Shown here: piece by piece, positions 27,809 to 36,668 of the stretch
Numbering within the stretch: position 1 is the first letter of the stretch
Layout of the letters: the number at the start of each line of letters is the position of its first letter
DNA from: Ciceribacter thiooxidans
Lineage (GTDB): Bacteria > Pseudomonadota > Alphaproteobacteria > Rhizobiales > Rhizobiaceae
DNA: 64,000 nt
Reading direction: 5' to 3'
NCBI RefSeq assembly: GCF_014126615.1
Contig: NZ_CP059896.1
Location: forward strand, 161,001-225,000
Notes under the pieces: model-generated
What the model was told of the DNA's origin: nothing
The model's database searches: none
Seen by the model: the letters and a program-made list of their open reading frames with translations, nothing else
Program-made: the position numbers and the translations under genes

Positions 27809-28738
27809 TTAAAGCGCCTTTTCGAGTTCGGGAAGAATCTCGAAGAGGTCTCCGACCAGGCCGTAGTCGGCGACCTGGAAGATCGGAGCTTCTTCATCTT
27901 TGTTGATGGCGACGATCACCTTCGAGTCCTTCATGCCGGCGAGATGCTGGATGGCGCCGGAGATGCCGCAAGCGATGTAGAGCTCCGGAGCAACGACCTT
28001 GCCGGTCTGGCCGACCTGCCAGTCGTTCGGCGCGTAACCGGCATCGACCGCCGCACGCGAGGCGCCGACGGCGGCGCCGAGCTTGTCGGCCACCGGAAGG
28101 ATCACTTCCTTGAACTTTTCCGAGGAGCCGAGCGCACGACCGCCGGAGATGATGATCTTCGCGGAGGTGAGTTCGGGACGGTCGGAGGAAGAAAGCGCAT
28201 CGCCGACGAAGGTCGAGAGGCCGGGATTTGCGGCAGCCGCGACCGTTTCCACGGAAGCCGATCCGCCTTCGCCGGTGGCCGTGAAGGAGGCCGTGCGCAC
28301 GGTGATGACCTTCTTGGCGTCCGCCGACTGGACCGTCTGGATGGCGTTGCCGGCATAAATCGGACGCTTGAAGGTGTCGGACGAAACGACCTCGATGATT
28401 TCCGAGATCTGTGCGACGTCGAGCAGTGCGGCGACGCGCGGCATGACGTTCTTGCCGATCGAGGTCGCAGGCGCCACGATGGCGTCGTAGCTGCCCGCCA
28501 GCGACACGATGAGCGCCGCAAGCGGTTCCGCCAGATTGTTCGCAAGCGATGCATCGTCGGCAAGCAGGACCTTGGAGACGCCGGAGAGCTTTGCCGCGGC
28601 ATCGGCAGCAGCTTTCGCACCGGAGCCGGCGACGAGCACGTGGACGTCACCGCCGATCTTGGCGGCGGCGGTCAGAGCCTTGGCGGTCTGGTCGGACAGG
28701 GTTGCGTTGTCGTGTTCTGCCAGAAGAAGAATGGCCAT
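27809..28738 (-). CDS. etfA: Electron transfer flavoprotein alpha subunit
   Basis: 309-residue FAD-binding subunit of the soluble heterodimeric flavoprotein that moves electrons from acyl-CoA dehydrogenases to ETF-quinone oxidoreductase. N-terminal [14 protein letters not shown] and the C-terminal FAD signature [17 protein letters not shown] followed by [16 protein letters not shown] and [16 protein letters not shown] are clear. It begins 25 bases after etfB, in one operon with it and probably with hbdA. Confidence 0.98.
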   Translation of the reverse strand: MAILLLAEHDNATLSDQTAKALTAAAKIGGDVHVLVAGSGAKAAADAAAKLSGVSKVLLADDASLANNLAEPLAALIVSLAGSYDAIVAPATSIGKNVMPRVAALLDVAQISEIIEVVSSDTFKRPIYAGNAIQTVQSADAKKVITVRTASFTATGEGGSASVETVAAAANPGLSTFVGDALSSSDRPELTSAKIIISGGRALGSSEKFKEVILPVADKLGAAVGASRAAVDAGYAPNDWQVGQTGKVVAPELYIACGISGAIQHLAGMKDSKVIVAINKDEEAPIFQVADYGLVGDLFEILPELEKAL

Positions 28739-28763
28739 GTTATAAATCTCCTCTCCGGGTCCG

Positions 28764-29513
28764 TTAGAGCACGCCGGCTTCGTTCTTGAGCTTGTCGACC
28801 AGCTCGGCGACTGTCTTGACCTTCACGCCGGCCTTGCGTCCGCCGGGCTCCTCGGTCTTCAGCACCTTGAGACGCGGCGTGGTATCGACGCCGAAGTCCG
28901 CGGGGGTCTTCTTGTCGAGCGGCTTCTTCTTTGCCTTCATGATGTTCGGCAGCGAGGCATAGCGCGGTTCGTTCAGGCGCAGGTCCGTCGTGACGACGGC
29001 CGGCAGCTTGACCTCGATCGTCTGAAGGCCGCCATCGACCTCGCGGGTCACTTTGGCTGAGCCGTCACCGATTTCGACCTTGGAGGCGAATGTCGCCTGG
29101 GGCCAGCCGAGGAGGGCCGACAGCATCTGGCCGGTCTGGTTGGAATCATCGTCGATCGCCTGCTTGCCGGTGATGACGAGGCCGGGCTGTTCCGCTTCGA
29201 TCACGCCCTTCAGGATCTTGGCGACGGCGAGCGGCTCGACGGCATCGTCGGTCTCAACCAGCACGGCGCGATCGGCGCCCATGGCAAGTCCGGTGCGGAG
29301 CGTTTCTTCGGCCTTGGCCGGACCGATGGAGACGACGACGATTTCCGAAGCCTTGCCGGCTTCCTTCAGGCGCAGAGCCTCTTCCACCGCGATCTCGTCG
29401 AACGGGTTCATCGACATCTTCACGTTGGCGAGCTCGACGCCCGATCCATCGGGCTTTACACGGATCTTGACGTTGTAGTCGACGACCCGCTTGACGGTCA
29501 CGAGTATCTTCAT
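28764..29513 (-). CDS. etfB: Electron transfer flavoprotein beta subunit
   Basis: 249-residue AMP-binding ETF subunit. It begins [20 protein letters not shown] and has [45 protein letters not shown] and the C-terminal ETF-beta signature around [28 protein letters not shown] split over its length. It heads the etfB-etfA-hbdA run and is preceded by a promoter with repeated ACGTAA units about 135 bases upstream. Confidence 0.98.
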   Translation of the reverse strand: MKILVTVKRVVDYNVKIRVKPDGSGVELANVKMSMNPFDEIAVEEALRLKEAGKASEIVVVSIGPAKAEETLRTGLAMGADRAVLVETDDAVEPLAVAKILKGVIEAEQPGLVITGKQAIDDDSNQTGQMLSALLGWPQATFASKVEIGDGSAKVTREVDGGLQTIEVKLPAVVTTDLRLNEPRYASLPNIMKAKKKPLDKKTPADFGVDTTPRLKVLKTEEPGGRKAGVKVKTVAELVDKLKNEAGVL

Positions 29514-29646
29514 GGGTTCCTTCCTTCGCTGCTTTCCGCCGGAAAATGCGCCTGAAAGCGGTCCTCCGATTGTCGGTTGGCGACATCGATACGCATTTTT
29601 TCTCCAAACACAACGTCCCGTATCCGGTTCGTGGCATCTGTCCGCA

Positions 29647-29675
29647 TGAATAAGTTACGTTTACGTTTACGTCAA
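29647..29675 (-). promoter_or_regulatory. Promoter of etfBA with tandem ACGTAA repeats
   Basis: On the minus strand TTGACG (29675-29670) and TATTCA (29652-29647) are separated by exactly 17 bases, fitting a sigma-70-type promoter. The spacer consists of ACGTAA repeats, so GACGTAAACGTAAACGTAAC spans the -35 and spacer. A regulator bound there would block or remodel polymerase. The repeat resembles, as I remember it, the TTTACGTTTACGTAAA-type site of the MerR-family regulator LiuR of branched-chain amino acid catabolism; this is not verified. Confidence 0.55.
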
Positions 29676-29704
29676 CTTTCACGACACTAACTCTGCTACA
29701 CCTT

Positions 29705-30469
29705 TCACCCGATGGAGTCTCGTGTGTCGCCCTGCACGGGTGTCGGCGCGGCGGAATGCTGTTCTATCGCCTTCGGCGTGACGATTGCACGATCGAAGAG
29801 AGGCACTCCCGGGCGTCGCATGAAGACCACAAGCAATGCGCCGGCGGCGATGCCTCCGACATGGGCACCCCAGGATACGTTGTCGTCCCGACTGAGGCCG
29901 AGCATCCAGAACTGCTGACCGATCCAGAAGAGGAGCGGTATGAAGGCCGGAAGCGGCAGGGGAAAACGAAAGAGGACGAGAACCCAGATCCGGACTCGCG
30001 GGTGCAGCAGCACATAGGCGGAGACGACGCCGGCGATCGCGCCGGAGGCACCGATCAGCGGGCTTTGCGATGCGGGTATCAGTGCGCCATGTGCGAAAGC
30101 GCCGGCGACTGCGCAGAGAAGATAGAAGAGCAGGAAACGGACGTGGCCGAGCGCGTCCTCGACATTGTCGCCGAACACCCAGAGGAACAGCATGTTGGTG
30201 GCAAGGTGCACGACATTGCCATGCAGGAAGGCATAGGTGATCGACGTGAGCAGGCTCGGGACGAGAACAAGGGACGGATCGAGCACTGCATTGCCGAAGA
30301 CCACCGCCGGAATAAAGCCGAGACCGAGGGCGCTTGCCTGAACGACGTCTTCCGTGGCCAACGGACCCGTCAGGAGCCAGATCGCGATGTTGAGAACGAT
30401 CAGTCCGTGGGTCACGTATTGCCGCTTTATATGCTTCAGGCCGTTGCGATCATGCAGGGGAACGAACAT
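29705..30469 (-). CDS. Rhomboid family intramembrane serine protease
   Basis: 254-residue polytopic membrane protein with six or seven helices. The catalytic serine lies in GASGAIAGV and the histidine in SWGAHVGGIAAG, giving the Ser-His dyad. Other hallmarks are FLHGNVVHLATNMLFLWVFGDNVED (the histidine/asparagine helix) and the N-terminal HDRNGLK. It probably cleaves membrane protein substrates within the bilayer; none can be named. It is the last gene of a tight minus-strand set with the adenosyltransferase 17 bases upstream. Confidence 0.94.
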   Translation of the reverse strand: MFVPLHDRNGLKHIKRQYVTHGLIVLNIAIWLLTGPLATEDVVQASALGLGFIPAVVFGNAVLDPSLVLVPSLLTSITYAFLHGNVVHLATNMLFLWVFGDNVEDALGHVRFLLFYLLCAVAGAFAHGALIPASQSPLIGASGAIAGVVSAYVLLHPRVRIWVLVLFRFPLPLPAFIPLLFWIGQQFWMLGLSRDDNVSWGAHVGGIAAGALLVVFMRRPGVPLFDRAIVTPKAIEQHSAAPTPVQGDTRDSIG

Positions 30470-30486
30470 CGGCGGCCCTTATCGCG

Positions 30487-31065
30487 TCAGCGGTGCTTGC
30501 CCGGCACCCAGAGAATGTCGTTCCTGCCGCCTGCGTTTGCAAACCGGGCGGCGACGAAGAGGAAATCCGAAAGACGGTTGACGTACTTGAGCGCCGGAGC
30601 ACCGACCGTCTCCCCTTCGCATCGCGAGAGCTCGACCATGATCCGTTCGGCGCGGCGCGCCACCGTGCGAGCGAGATGAAGATGAGCGGCTGCGGGCGTC
30701 CCGCCCGGCAGGATGAAGGATTTCAGCGGATCGAGCCCGGCATTCAGCTGGTCGATCTCGTGCTCGAGACGAGCAACCTGTTCCTCGATCACCCGCAGGG
30801 GGTCGTAGGGCAGTGCCTCGCCGGTTTCCGGTGCAGCGAGATCCGCGCCCAGATCGAAGAGGTCGTTCTGGACGCGCATGAGTATGGCGTCGAGGTCAGG
30901 TGTTGCCGCCGTATGAAGCCGTGCAACGCCGATCGCCGAGTTCGTTTCGTCGACGGTACCGTAGGCCTCGACCCGCAGATCATGCTTTTGACGGCGCGGG
31001 CCACTGACCAGAGCGGTCGTGCCGTCGTCGCCGGTTCGGGTATAGATCTTGTTCAGTCTGACCAT
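30487..31065 (-). CDS. Cob(I)alamin adenosyltransferase, PduO type
   Basis: 192-residue ATP:corrinoid adenosyltransferase that makes adenosylcobalamin. The N-terminal ATP-binding motif IYTRTGDDGTTALVSG is present, followed by YGTVDETNSAIGVARL, FILPGGTPAAAHLHLARTVARRAER and a final YVNRLSDFLFVAARF. It complements the cobST genes at the start of the window. It is 14 bases after the twin-TM gene and 17 before the rhomboid gene. Confidence 0.96.
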   Translation of the reverse strand: MVRLNKIYTRTGDDGTTALVSGPRRQKHDLRVEAYGTVDETNSAIGVARLHTAATPDLDAILMRVQNDLFDLGADLAAPETGEALPYDPLRVIEEQVARLEHEIDQLNAGLDPLKSFILPGGTPAAAHLHLARTVARRAERIMVELSRCEGETVGAPALKYVNRLSDFLFVAARFANAGGRNDILWVPGKHR

Positions 31066-31079
31066 GTTTCCAGTTCCCG

Positions 31080-31277
31080 TCAGCGTCCGCCACCCGTCAG
31101 CCAGAGGGTGACCATGATGAGTACGATCGCCACCGCCTGCAACAGAATTCGCATGCGCATCAGCCGGTTCGAACGATTACCGCTGCCGCCTTTCATCATG
31201 TTCGCCAGACCTCGGATCAGGACGACGACGACGAGGCCCATGATGATCAACGTGAGTGTTGTTGTGAAGGCGGACAT
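31080..31277 (-). CDS. Twin-transmembrane small membrane protein
   Basis: 65 residues with two hydrophobic helices (TLTLIIMGLVVVVLIRGLANM and ILLQAVAIVLIMVTLWL) joined by a short, basic loop (KGGSGNRSNRLMRMR). This is the layout of the HIG1-like twin-TM proteins of Rhizobiales, which in mitochondria relate to respiratory complexes. Its role here is unknown. It is cotranscribed with the adenosyltransferase and rhomboid genes. Confidence 0.85.
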   Translation of the reverse strand: MSAFTTTLTLIIMGLVVVVLIRGLANMMKGGSGNRSNRLMRMRILLQAVAIVLIMVTLWLTGGGR

Positions 31278-31305
31278 TTTTCCTCTTTGGCCCTTCGGCT
31301 TGGTA

Positions 31306-32139
31306 TCAGCTGAGCGACCGCATCAGCTTGTAGAAAAGATCGGCGGGAAGGAGTCGTTTGAGCATAGCGCCCTGCCGGGCGGGTGTCGTGACAAGATAAT
31401 GCGGGCGCGGCCGCCTGGCGGTCAAGGCGTGCTTAAGGGCCGCGTAGACGGCCTCCGGTCCAAGCTTGTGTCGATTGACAGGTCCTGAACCGTCGAGTCG
31501 CGCAAGCTGTCGCTGGTAGTCTTCGGCGTGCACAGAGCCTTCGAGATCGATGCTTTCACGTATGTGGGCGAGTGCGTTTGCGGTGAATCGCGATTCGATC
31601 GGGCCAGGTTCGATCAGGCTCACATGAATGCCGCTTCCTTCGACTTCCATCCGCAGCGTGAGGCTGAGCCCCTCCAGGGCGTATTTCGAGGCCGTGTAGG
31701 CGCCACGGAAACGATAGGGCAGAATCCCGAGGATGGAGGAGCACTGTACGATCCGGCCGTGTCCTTGCCGGCGCATGAGCGGAACGATCCGGCGCGTGAG
31801 TTCATGCCAACCGAAGACATTCGTCTCGAACTGCCGCCGGAGTGCTTCGGTCGGCAAGTCTTCGACCGCGCCGGGTTGGCCATAGGCGCCGTTGTTGAAG
31901 AGTGCGTCTATGCGTCCGCCGGTCCTTCTTTCGACTTCCTGTACCAGTGCGGCGATGCTCGGGCCGTCGGTGTAGTCCATCAACAGGGCTTCGATCCCGG
32001 CGGTTTCGAGGGGGACGAGATCGGCCGGCTTGCGGACGGTCGCGAAGACCCGCCATCCGTCGTCGCGCAGTGCTCGCGCGCAGTAAGCACCGATACCTGA
32101 GGAACAGCCGGTAACGATGATCGAGGGGCGGTTCGCCAT
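31306..32139 (-). CDS. Short-chain dehydrogenase/reductase family oxidoreductase
   Basis: 277-residue classical SDR. The cofactor motif TGCSSGIGAYCARAL is at about residues 10-24, NNGAYGQPGAVED carries the conserved Asn, IVQCSSILG the catalytic Ser and GAYTASKYALEGLSL the YxxxK dyad. The acidic/basic choice after the glycine motif (FATVRKP) suggests NADP. Substrate is not predictable. The ATG at 32139 fits; reading upstream to 32829 would cross the divergent yihY gene. First gene of the twin-TM/adenosyltransferase/rhomboid set. Confidence 0.92.
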   Translation of the reverse strand: MANRPSIIVTGCSSGIGAYCARALRDDGWRVFATVRKPADLVPLETAGIEALLMDYTDGPSIAALVQEVERRTGGRIDALFNNGAYGQPGAVEDLPTEALRRQFETNVFGWHELTRRIVPLMRRQGHGRIVQCSSILGILPYRFRGAYTASKYALEGLSLTLRMEVEGSGIHVSLIEPGPIESRFTANALAHIRESIDLEGSVHAEDYQRQLARLDGSGPVNRHKLGPEAVYAALKHALTARRPRPHYLVTTPARQGAMLKRLLPADLFYKLMRSLS

Positions 32140-32220
32140 GGATTGTTTCCTGTACAATGCCGCGGAGGTTTCCCATATTCGCTTTCGGGTGACAACCGGC
32201 ACTGACGATCGGGAGACGAA

Positions 32221-33120
32221 ATGCCAGCATTCCTGCGCATGCTCTACAAGGTGAGCTTCGATGCGCTGAAGCATTTTTCCGAGGATGACGGCTGGGCGAT
32301 GGCAAGTCACGTGGCGCTCTCCGCACTGCTCGCAGTCTTTCCCTTCCTGATCTTTGGAACCGCGGTTGCGGGCTTTTTCGGTGCCGATACGTTCGCCGAC
32401 ACGGCGATCCACCTCATTTTCGACACCTGGCCAGAAGCCATTGCCAGGCCGCTTGCCGAACAGGTTCTGCAAGTCCTCACCGTGCCGCGCGGCCTTCTCA
32501 CGATCTCGGTGTTGGCCGCTGCCTACTTCGCATCCAACGGGGTCGAGGCGTTGAGGGTGTCGCTCAACCGCGCCTACCGGGTGACGGAGGATCGCTCGTG
32601 GTATGTCACGCGCCTCGTCAGCTTCGCCTATGTGATCGGCGGGGTCGTGGTCCTGGCGATCGTCAGCGCGCTTCTCGTTGCCGTCCCTATTGCCCTCGCC
32701 TTCGCGAGCAAGTGGTTTCCGCTGCTGGAAGATTTCCTCGTCACCGTCGCCAACTGGAGGGTATATGGAACCCTGTTCCTGCTTGCCGCCGGCCTGATGA
32801 TCTTTCACCTCGGGTTGCCGGCCGGGCACCGACGGCTGAGGGATGTCGCACCCGGCGTCCTGCTCACTCTGGTGCTGTGGCTCGTCGGAGCACTGGCTTT
32901 CGCGTCCTATCTCGCCACCTTCGCCAATTACGCAGCAACCTACGCCGGTTTGGCGTCGGTCATGGTGGTGCTCGTCTTTCTCTACATGGTCGGCGCAATC
33001 TTCATCATCGGCGCGGAATTCAACGCCGCGCTCCTGAAGTACGACGTGCTCTCCGGCCGACGCATGGCGAATGCCCGCCGCCGCTCACGCAAGGCCGACC
33101 AGCCGTCGGACGTCGGCTGA
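32221..33120 (+). CDS. YihY/BrkB family inner membrane protein
   Basis: 299-residue polytopic protein with about six transmembrane helices. Family features are GWAMASHVALSALLAVFPFLIF near the start (split hydrophobic helix), the NGVEALRVSLNRAYRV motif and the C-terminal YAATYAGLASVMVVLVFLYMV helix pair. Once annotated as ribonuclease BN; now treated as a membrane protein of unknown transport function. It is divergent from the SDR gene and overlaps the convergent gluQ gene by 36 bases at their 3' ends. Confidence 0.93.
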   Translation: MPAFLRMLYKVSFDALKHFSEDDGWAMASHVALSALLAVFPFLIFGTAVAGFFGADTFADTAIHLIFDTWPEAIARPLAEQVLQVLTVPRGLLTISVLAAAYFASNGVEALRVSLNRAYRVTEDRSWYVTRLVSFAYVIGGVVVLAIVSALLVAVPIALAFASKWFPLLEDFLVTVANWRVYGTLFLLAAGLMIFHLGLPAGHRRLRDVAPGVLLTLVLWLVGALAFASYLATFANYAATYAGLASVMVVLVFLYMVGAIFIIGAEFNAALLKYDVLSGRRMANARRRSRKADQPSDVG

Positions 33121-33969
33121 CGTCAACCCCCGCGCCCTCAGTGCCGCGAGAGCGGTGTCGCCCGCACTCTTGGAGAGTTTGCGGCCGTCGGCGCCGAGGA
33201 CCAGCCGGTGGTGATGGTAGACGGGGGCGGTCAGTCCAAGCAGTTCCTGCAGAAGCCTGTGCACGGCGGTCGCGTGGAAAAGATCGAGTCCCCGGACCAC
33301 ATGGGTAACGCCCTGCAGCGCATCGTCGACGGTGACAGACAGGTGATAGCTCGACGGCGCGTCCGATCGCCACAGGACGATGTCGCCCCAGTCCTCCGGA
33401 CGTGCGGCGATGTGGCCCTTCGGCCCATGGCCCGTCTCCGTCCAGGTCAGCCTTCTTCCGAGTTTTGCCGTCGCCTTCGCTATGTCGAGACGCCAGGCAT
33501 GCCGACAACCGTCGGCGAGAAGACGCTCTCTGTCGGTCGCGAGCCGTTCCCTGTCGGTTGGTGGGTAAATCGGCGCACCGTCCGGATCGCGCGGCCAAGG
33601 CCGGCCGTGTTGCTCGGTCTCGAAGACGTAAGCCTTTACCTCGCCGCGTGTCATGAATGCCGGGTAGGCCAGACCGAGATCGATCAGTTTCTGCAGGGCC
33701 TGCCGATACTCACCGAGATGCTGGGATTGGCGTCGCACCGGTTCTTCCCATGAGACCCCCAACCAGGTCAGATCATCGAGGATTGCCGTCTCGAATTCCG
33801 GCGTGCAACGGGATAGATCGATGTCCTCGATCCTCAGCAGGAGCCGTCCGTCGGCAGCCCTTGCCATATCCTGATTGAGCAGAGCCGAGAGCGCATGGCC
33901 GAGATGAAGGCGCCCGTTTGGGCTCGGGGCGAAGCGAAAGACGGACCTTTGATTGTCGACGACGGTCAT
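33085..33969 (-). CDS. gluQ: Glutamyl-Q tRNA(Asp) synthetase
   Basis: 294-residue truncated GluRS paralogue that attaches glutamate to the queuosine base at position 34 of tRNA-Asp. It has the class I signature FAPSPNGRLHLGHALSAL with HLGH, LLRIEDIDLSRC, the catalytic segment DIVLWRSDAPSSYHLSVTVDDALQGVTHVVRG and the KLSKSAG loop, and it lacks the anticodon-binding domain of full GluRS. It matches the queuosine theme of the yhhQ transporter earlier in the window. The ATG at 33969 is chosen; a GTG at 33984 is possible. Its last 36 bases overlap the end of the yihY gene. Confidence 0.95.
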   Translation of the reverse strand: MTVVDNQRSVFRFAPSPNGRLHLGHALSALLNQDMARAADGRLLLRIEDIDLSRCTPEFETAILDDLTWLGVSWEEPVRRQSQHLGEYRQALQKLIDLGLAYPAFMTRGEVKAYVFETEQHGRPWPRDPDGAPIYPPTDRERLATDRERLLADGCRHAWRLDIAKATAKLGRRLTWTETGHGPKGHIAARPEDWGDIVLWRSDAPSSYHLSVTVDDALQGVTHVVRGLDLFHATAVHRLLQELLGLTAPVYHHHRLVLGADGRKLSKSAGDTALAALRARGLTSADVRRLVGLA

Positions 33970-34022
33970 GCTCTTTTCTGGCACGAACGGTGCGCCGCCG
34001 CCAAGAGGAGCAAGGTAGACGA

Positions 34023-34673
34023 ATGAGGATCATCCGGACTGCGGAAGACGTCGAATACGGTCTTGCAGAATTGTGCCGCATCGATCCCCGTCTCCGTCTG
34101 CTTCGGAGTGCCGTCGATGCCTTGCCACTTCGTCTCCTGGAGCCGGGGTTTGCAGGTCTCGCACAGATCGTCGTTTCGCAGATGGTGTCGAGGGCCAGTG
34201 CCGACGCGATATGGGGACGCCTCGTCAGGGCGACCGGTGTGCCGACGGCACAAAATTATCTGTCGCTCGATCCGATCGCCGTCGGGCGGCTCGGCCTGTC
34301 GCGGGCGAAGGCCGAGACGTTACGCCTGGTTGCGGAGGCAGTTGTTGCCGGCGAACTCGACCTCGGCTCCTTCGCCGGCCGCGATGCGGAGGAGGTCGTC
34401 GGTGTCCTCACCTCGTATCGAGGCGTCGGCCCTTGGACGGCGGAAGTCTACCTCATGTTCTGCGCCGGACATCCAGATGTCTTTCCAGCGGGCGATGTCG
34501 CCCTGAGAATCGCAGTCGGCAGGGCCTTCGGACATAGCGACCGTCCCTCCACGCGTGCGGTAGCCCTGATGGCGGAAGCCTGGCGGCCATGGCGCTCTGT
34601 CGCCGCCCGGCTTTTCTGGGCATATTATGCGGGAGACTCCGCGCCTCTTCCCGGCATCATTCCGTCCGTTTGA
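34023..34673 (+). CDS. AlkA-like DNA-3-methyladenine glycosylase
   Basis: 216-residue helix-hairpin-helix GPD-superfamily glycosylase for excision of alkylated purines. The core is LAQIVVSQMVSRASADAIWGRL, then LTSYRGVGPWTAEVYLMF (HhH) and HPDVFPAGDVALRIAVG with the catalytic Asp. It lacks the N-terminal Ada/AlkA extension of the E. coli enzyme, so it is the short rhizobial type. ATG 34023 follows a GGAGCAAGGTAG ribosome site. It is divergent from gluQ by 53 bases. Confidence 0.94.
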   Translation: MRIIRTAEDVEYGLAELCRIDPRLRLLRSAVDALPLRLLEPGFAGLAQIVVSQMVSRASADAIWGRLVRATGVPTAQNYLSLDPIAVGRLGLSRAKAETLRLVAEAVVAGELDLGSFAGRDAEEVVGVLTSYRGVGPWTAEVYLMFCAGHPDVFPAGDVALRIAVGRAFGHSDRPSTRAVALMAEAWRPWRSVAARLFWAYYAGDSAPLPGIIPSV

Positions 34674-34809
34674 CGGGACCTGCAACCCGGCTTGCTTCCT
34701 CATTGGGCGAAACGCCGCATTCTGTAGCGGGTGCGTTATTCCGCTTCACAATCCTGTAACAACGGACCTAATATACAAGGGTGGATGCCGAATCGCTCAG
34801 GAGACGCCC

Positions 34810-35367
34810 TTGACGATTGCAGTCTCGCCCCAGTCCTTGCCGGCGCTCGTGCTGAATGCCGACTACAGACCGCTGAGTTACTATCCCTTGTCGCTATGGT
34901 CCTGGCAGGACGCGATCAAGGCAGTCTTCCTTGACCGCGTCAACATCATAGCGGAGTACGAACACTCGGTTTCTTCCCCCAGCTTTTCGATGCGGGTGCC
35001 GAGCGTCGTCAGCCTGAAGACCTATGTCCAGCCGTCGCGCAATCCGGCATTTACCCGCTTCAACGTCTTCCTGCGTGATCGTTTCGAGTGTCAGTACTGC
35101 GGCTCCACCGACGACCTGACCTTCGATCATGTCATCCCGCGCGCCCACGGCGGCGAGACGACGTGGGAGAACGTCGTCGCGGCCTGCTCGCCGTGCAATC
35201 TCCGCAAGGGCAGCAAGCTGCCGAGACAGGCGCAGATGTTCCCGGCCCAGAAGCCATACCGTCCCACGGTGCAGGATCTGCACAACAACGGCCGGCTCTT
35301 CCCGCCGAACTATCTGCATGAAAGCTGGGTCGACTACCTCTACTGGGACTCCGAATTGCAGCCCTGA
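34810..35367 (+). CDS. HNH endonuclease family protein
   Basis: 185-residue HNH nuclease. The C-terminal half holds the zinc/HNH cassette: FECQYCGSTDDLTFDHVIPRAHGG, with paired CxxC, then TTWENVVAACSPCNLRKGSKLP with the second Cys pair and the Asn-His pattern. The N-terminal YPLSLWSWQDAIKAVF segment is shared by a widespread alphaproteobacterial family. Start is a TTG at 34810, supported by AGGAG 7 bases upstream; longer reading from 34627 covers the end of the glycosylase gene. DNA or RNA target unknown; no restriction or phage partner is nearby. Confidence 0.92.
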   Translation: MTIAVSPQSLPALVLNADYRPLSYYPLSLWSWQDAIKAVFLDRVNIIAEYEHSVSSPSFSMRVPSVVSLKTYVQPSRNPAFTRFNVFLRDRFECQYCGSTDDLTFDHVIPRAHGGETTWENVVAACSPCNLRKGSKLPRQAQMFPAQKPYRPTVQDLHNNGRLFPPNYLHESWVDYLYWDSELQP

Positions 35368-35370
35368 CCG

Positions 35371-35886
35371 TCAGTGCCGCTTGCCGAAGACACCCCACGC
35401 TGCGATCGCCGCAAGGATTGCGCTTCCGACCACGTTCCAGCCTGCAAAGGAAAGTCCGAGCACGCGCAGCGTAGCTTCTGTGCAGGACGGGCCCTTCACG
35501 CTGTTGAGCTGGTTCAAGATGTCACCGGAGCCGGCGGCGGGAGCCGCTCCGCCGACGGAACAGCTTGCCGGTCCTTCCCAGAAGCCCCACTCGACGCCGG
35601 AATGATAGACACCGAGGCCGCCGCCGACGATCATCAGGATCATGATGATCGCAAGCAGGCTGCGCGTGATCCAGGACGGCAGGTTCAGGACACCCGCCAG
35701 TACCGCCAGAATTCCGACGGGAATGCCGATATAGTAGGGATTTCGCTGGAGAAGGCAGAGGGCACACGGAATGTAGCCGCCGATATGCTCGAAGGCGAGC
35801 GCGGAGCCGACGACGAAAGCCATTCCGAGGGTCAGAATCGCGGCGATTGCTGTTTCGGAGCGTGCGAGCGAGGCAGAAGTATTCAT
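35371..35886 (-). CDS. dsbB: Disulfide bond formation protein B
   Basis: 171-residue inner-membrane quinone reductase that reoxidises DsbA-type oxidants. Four transmembrane helices are visible; the first periplasmic Cys pair is in PCALCLLQR and the second in the later loop as CSVGG with C-T-E-A-T. The fold and two-cysteine-pair layout match DsbB. It lies 12 bases after the DedA-like gene on the same strand and is convergent with the HNH gene (3-base gap). Confidence 0.94.
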   Translation of the reverse strand: MNTSASLARSETAIAAILTLGMAFVVGSALAFEHIGGYIPCALCLLQRNPYYIGIPVGILAVLAGVLNLPSWITRSLLAIIMILMIVGGGLGVYHSGVEWGFWEGPASCSVGGAAPAAGSGDILNQLNSVKGPSCTEATLRVLGLSFAGWNVVGSAILAAIAAWGVFGKRH

Positions 35887-35898
35887 TGTTCGATTCCG

Positions 35899-36480
35899 TC
35901 AGAAGGCGAATTTCACCAGGTAGAAGCCACCCAGAAGCAGCGCCATGAACAGGGTGAAAAGAAGACCGAGATATTTTTCGATGAAGACGCGGATCGGTTC
36001 GCCGTAGCGACCGAGCAACCAGGCGACCAGGAAGAAGCGCGCCGAACGGCCGATAATGCTGACCACCATGAAGACGAAGAAATTAAGTCCTGTCGCTCCG
36101 GAAAAGATGGTCAGTACCTTGTAAGGGAAAGGAGTGATTGCAGCAAAAAGCACGCCCCAGCCGCCCCAGGTGTTGTACCATTCGGCGATCCGGTTGAATG
36201 AGTTTTCCGCGCCGTAGAGGGCCAGGATAGGCTGGCCGACAAGCTCGTAGAGGAACATGCCGATCGCATAACCGACAACCGCGCCGAGCACGGAAGCGAA
36301 GGTGCTGACGAGGGCGAGCCGAATCCAGTGCGTCGGCTTGGCGACCACCATCGGGATCAGCAGAACGTCCGGTGGAATAGGGAAGAAAGAGCTTTCGGCA
36401 AAGGAGACGCCGAACAGGGCTTTCTCCGCATGGCGTGTTGCCGCCAGCGACATGGTCCAATCGTAGAGGCGACGCAGCAT
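35899..36480 (-). CDS. DedA/YqaA-type SNARE-associated membrane protein
   Basis: 193-residue membrane protein with about five hydrophobic segments. It has AEKALFGVSFAESSFFPIPPDVLLIPMV, the family helix containing the F-x-E/P-x-P pattern, and GWGVLFAAITPFPYKVLTIFSGATGLN with the conserved FP-KV element, followed by a conserved basic helix IIGRSARFFLVAWLLGRYG. DedA proteins include undecaprenyl-phosphate flippases and membrane-potential factors; this YqaA branch is less defined. Start at 36480 rests on family length. Confidence 0.9.
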   Translation of the reverse strand: MLRRLYDWTMSLAATRHAEKALFGVSFAESSFFPIPPDVLLIPMVVAKPTHWIRLALVSTFASVLGAVVGYAIGMFLYELVGQPILALYGAENSFNRIAEWYNTWGGWGVLFAAITPFPYKVLTIFSGATGLNFFVFMVVSIIGRSARFFLVAWLLGRYGEPIRVFIEKYLGLLFTLFMALLLGGFYLVKFAF

Positions 36481-36668
36481 TCGCGGTTTCCTGATCCTCG
36501 GATCGAGCGGTTTTATGCAAGTGTGCCTAAGCTGTAAATGCCTCCACATTGCGGCGCATCATCTCGCCCGTAAACATTCCCGTGAACAGCTTTGGCGAAA
36601 AAGGCGTTGACCGCCTCGGCCTGCTTCGTATAGTCCGGCGCTGTTCTACTGAGGTATGACGCTTCTGT

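Noticed and set aside
31306..32829. Long frame extending the SDR gene by 230 codons
   Set aside because: The extension is antisense to yihY and very rich in charged residues, as antisense frames in GC-rich DNA usually are. The SDR glycine motif sets the start near 32139.
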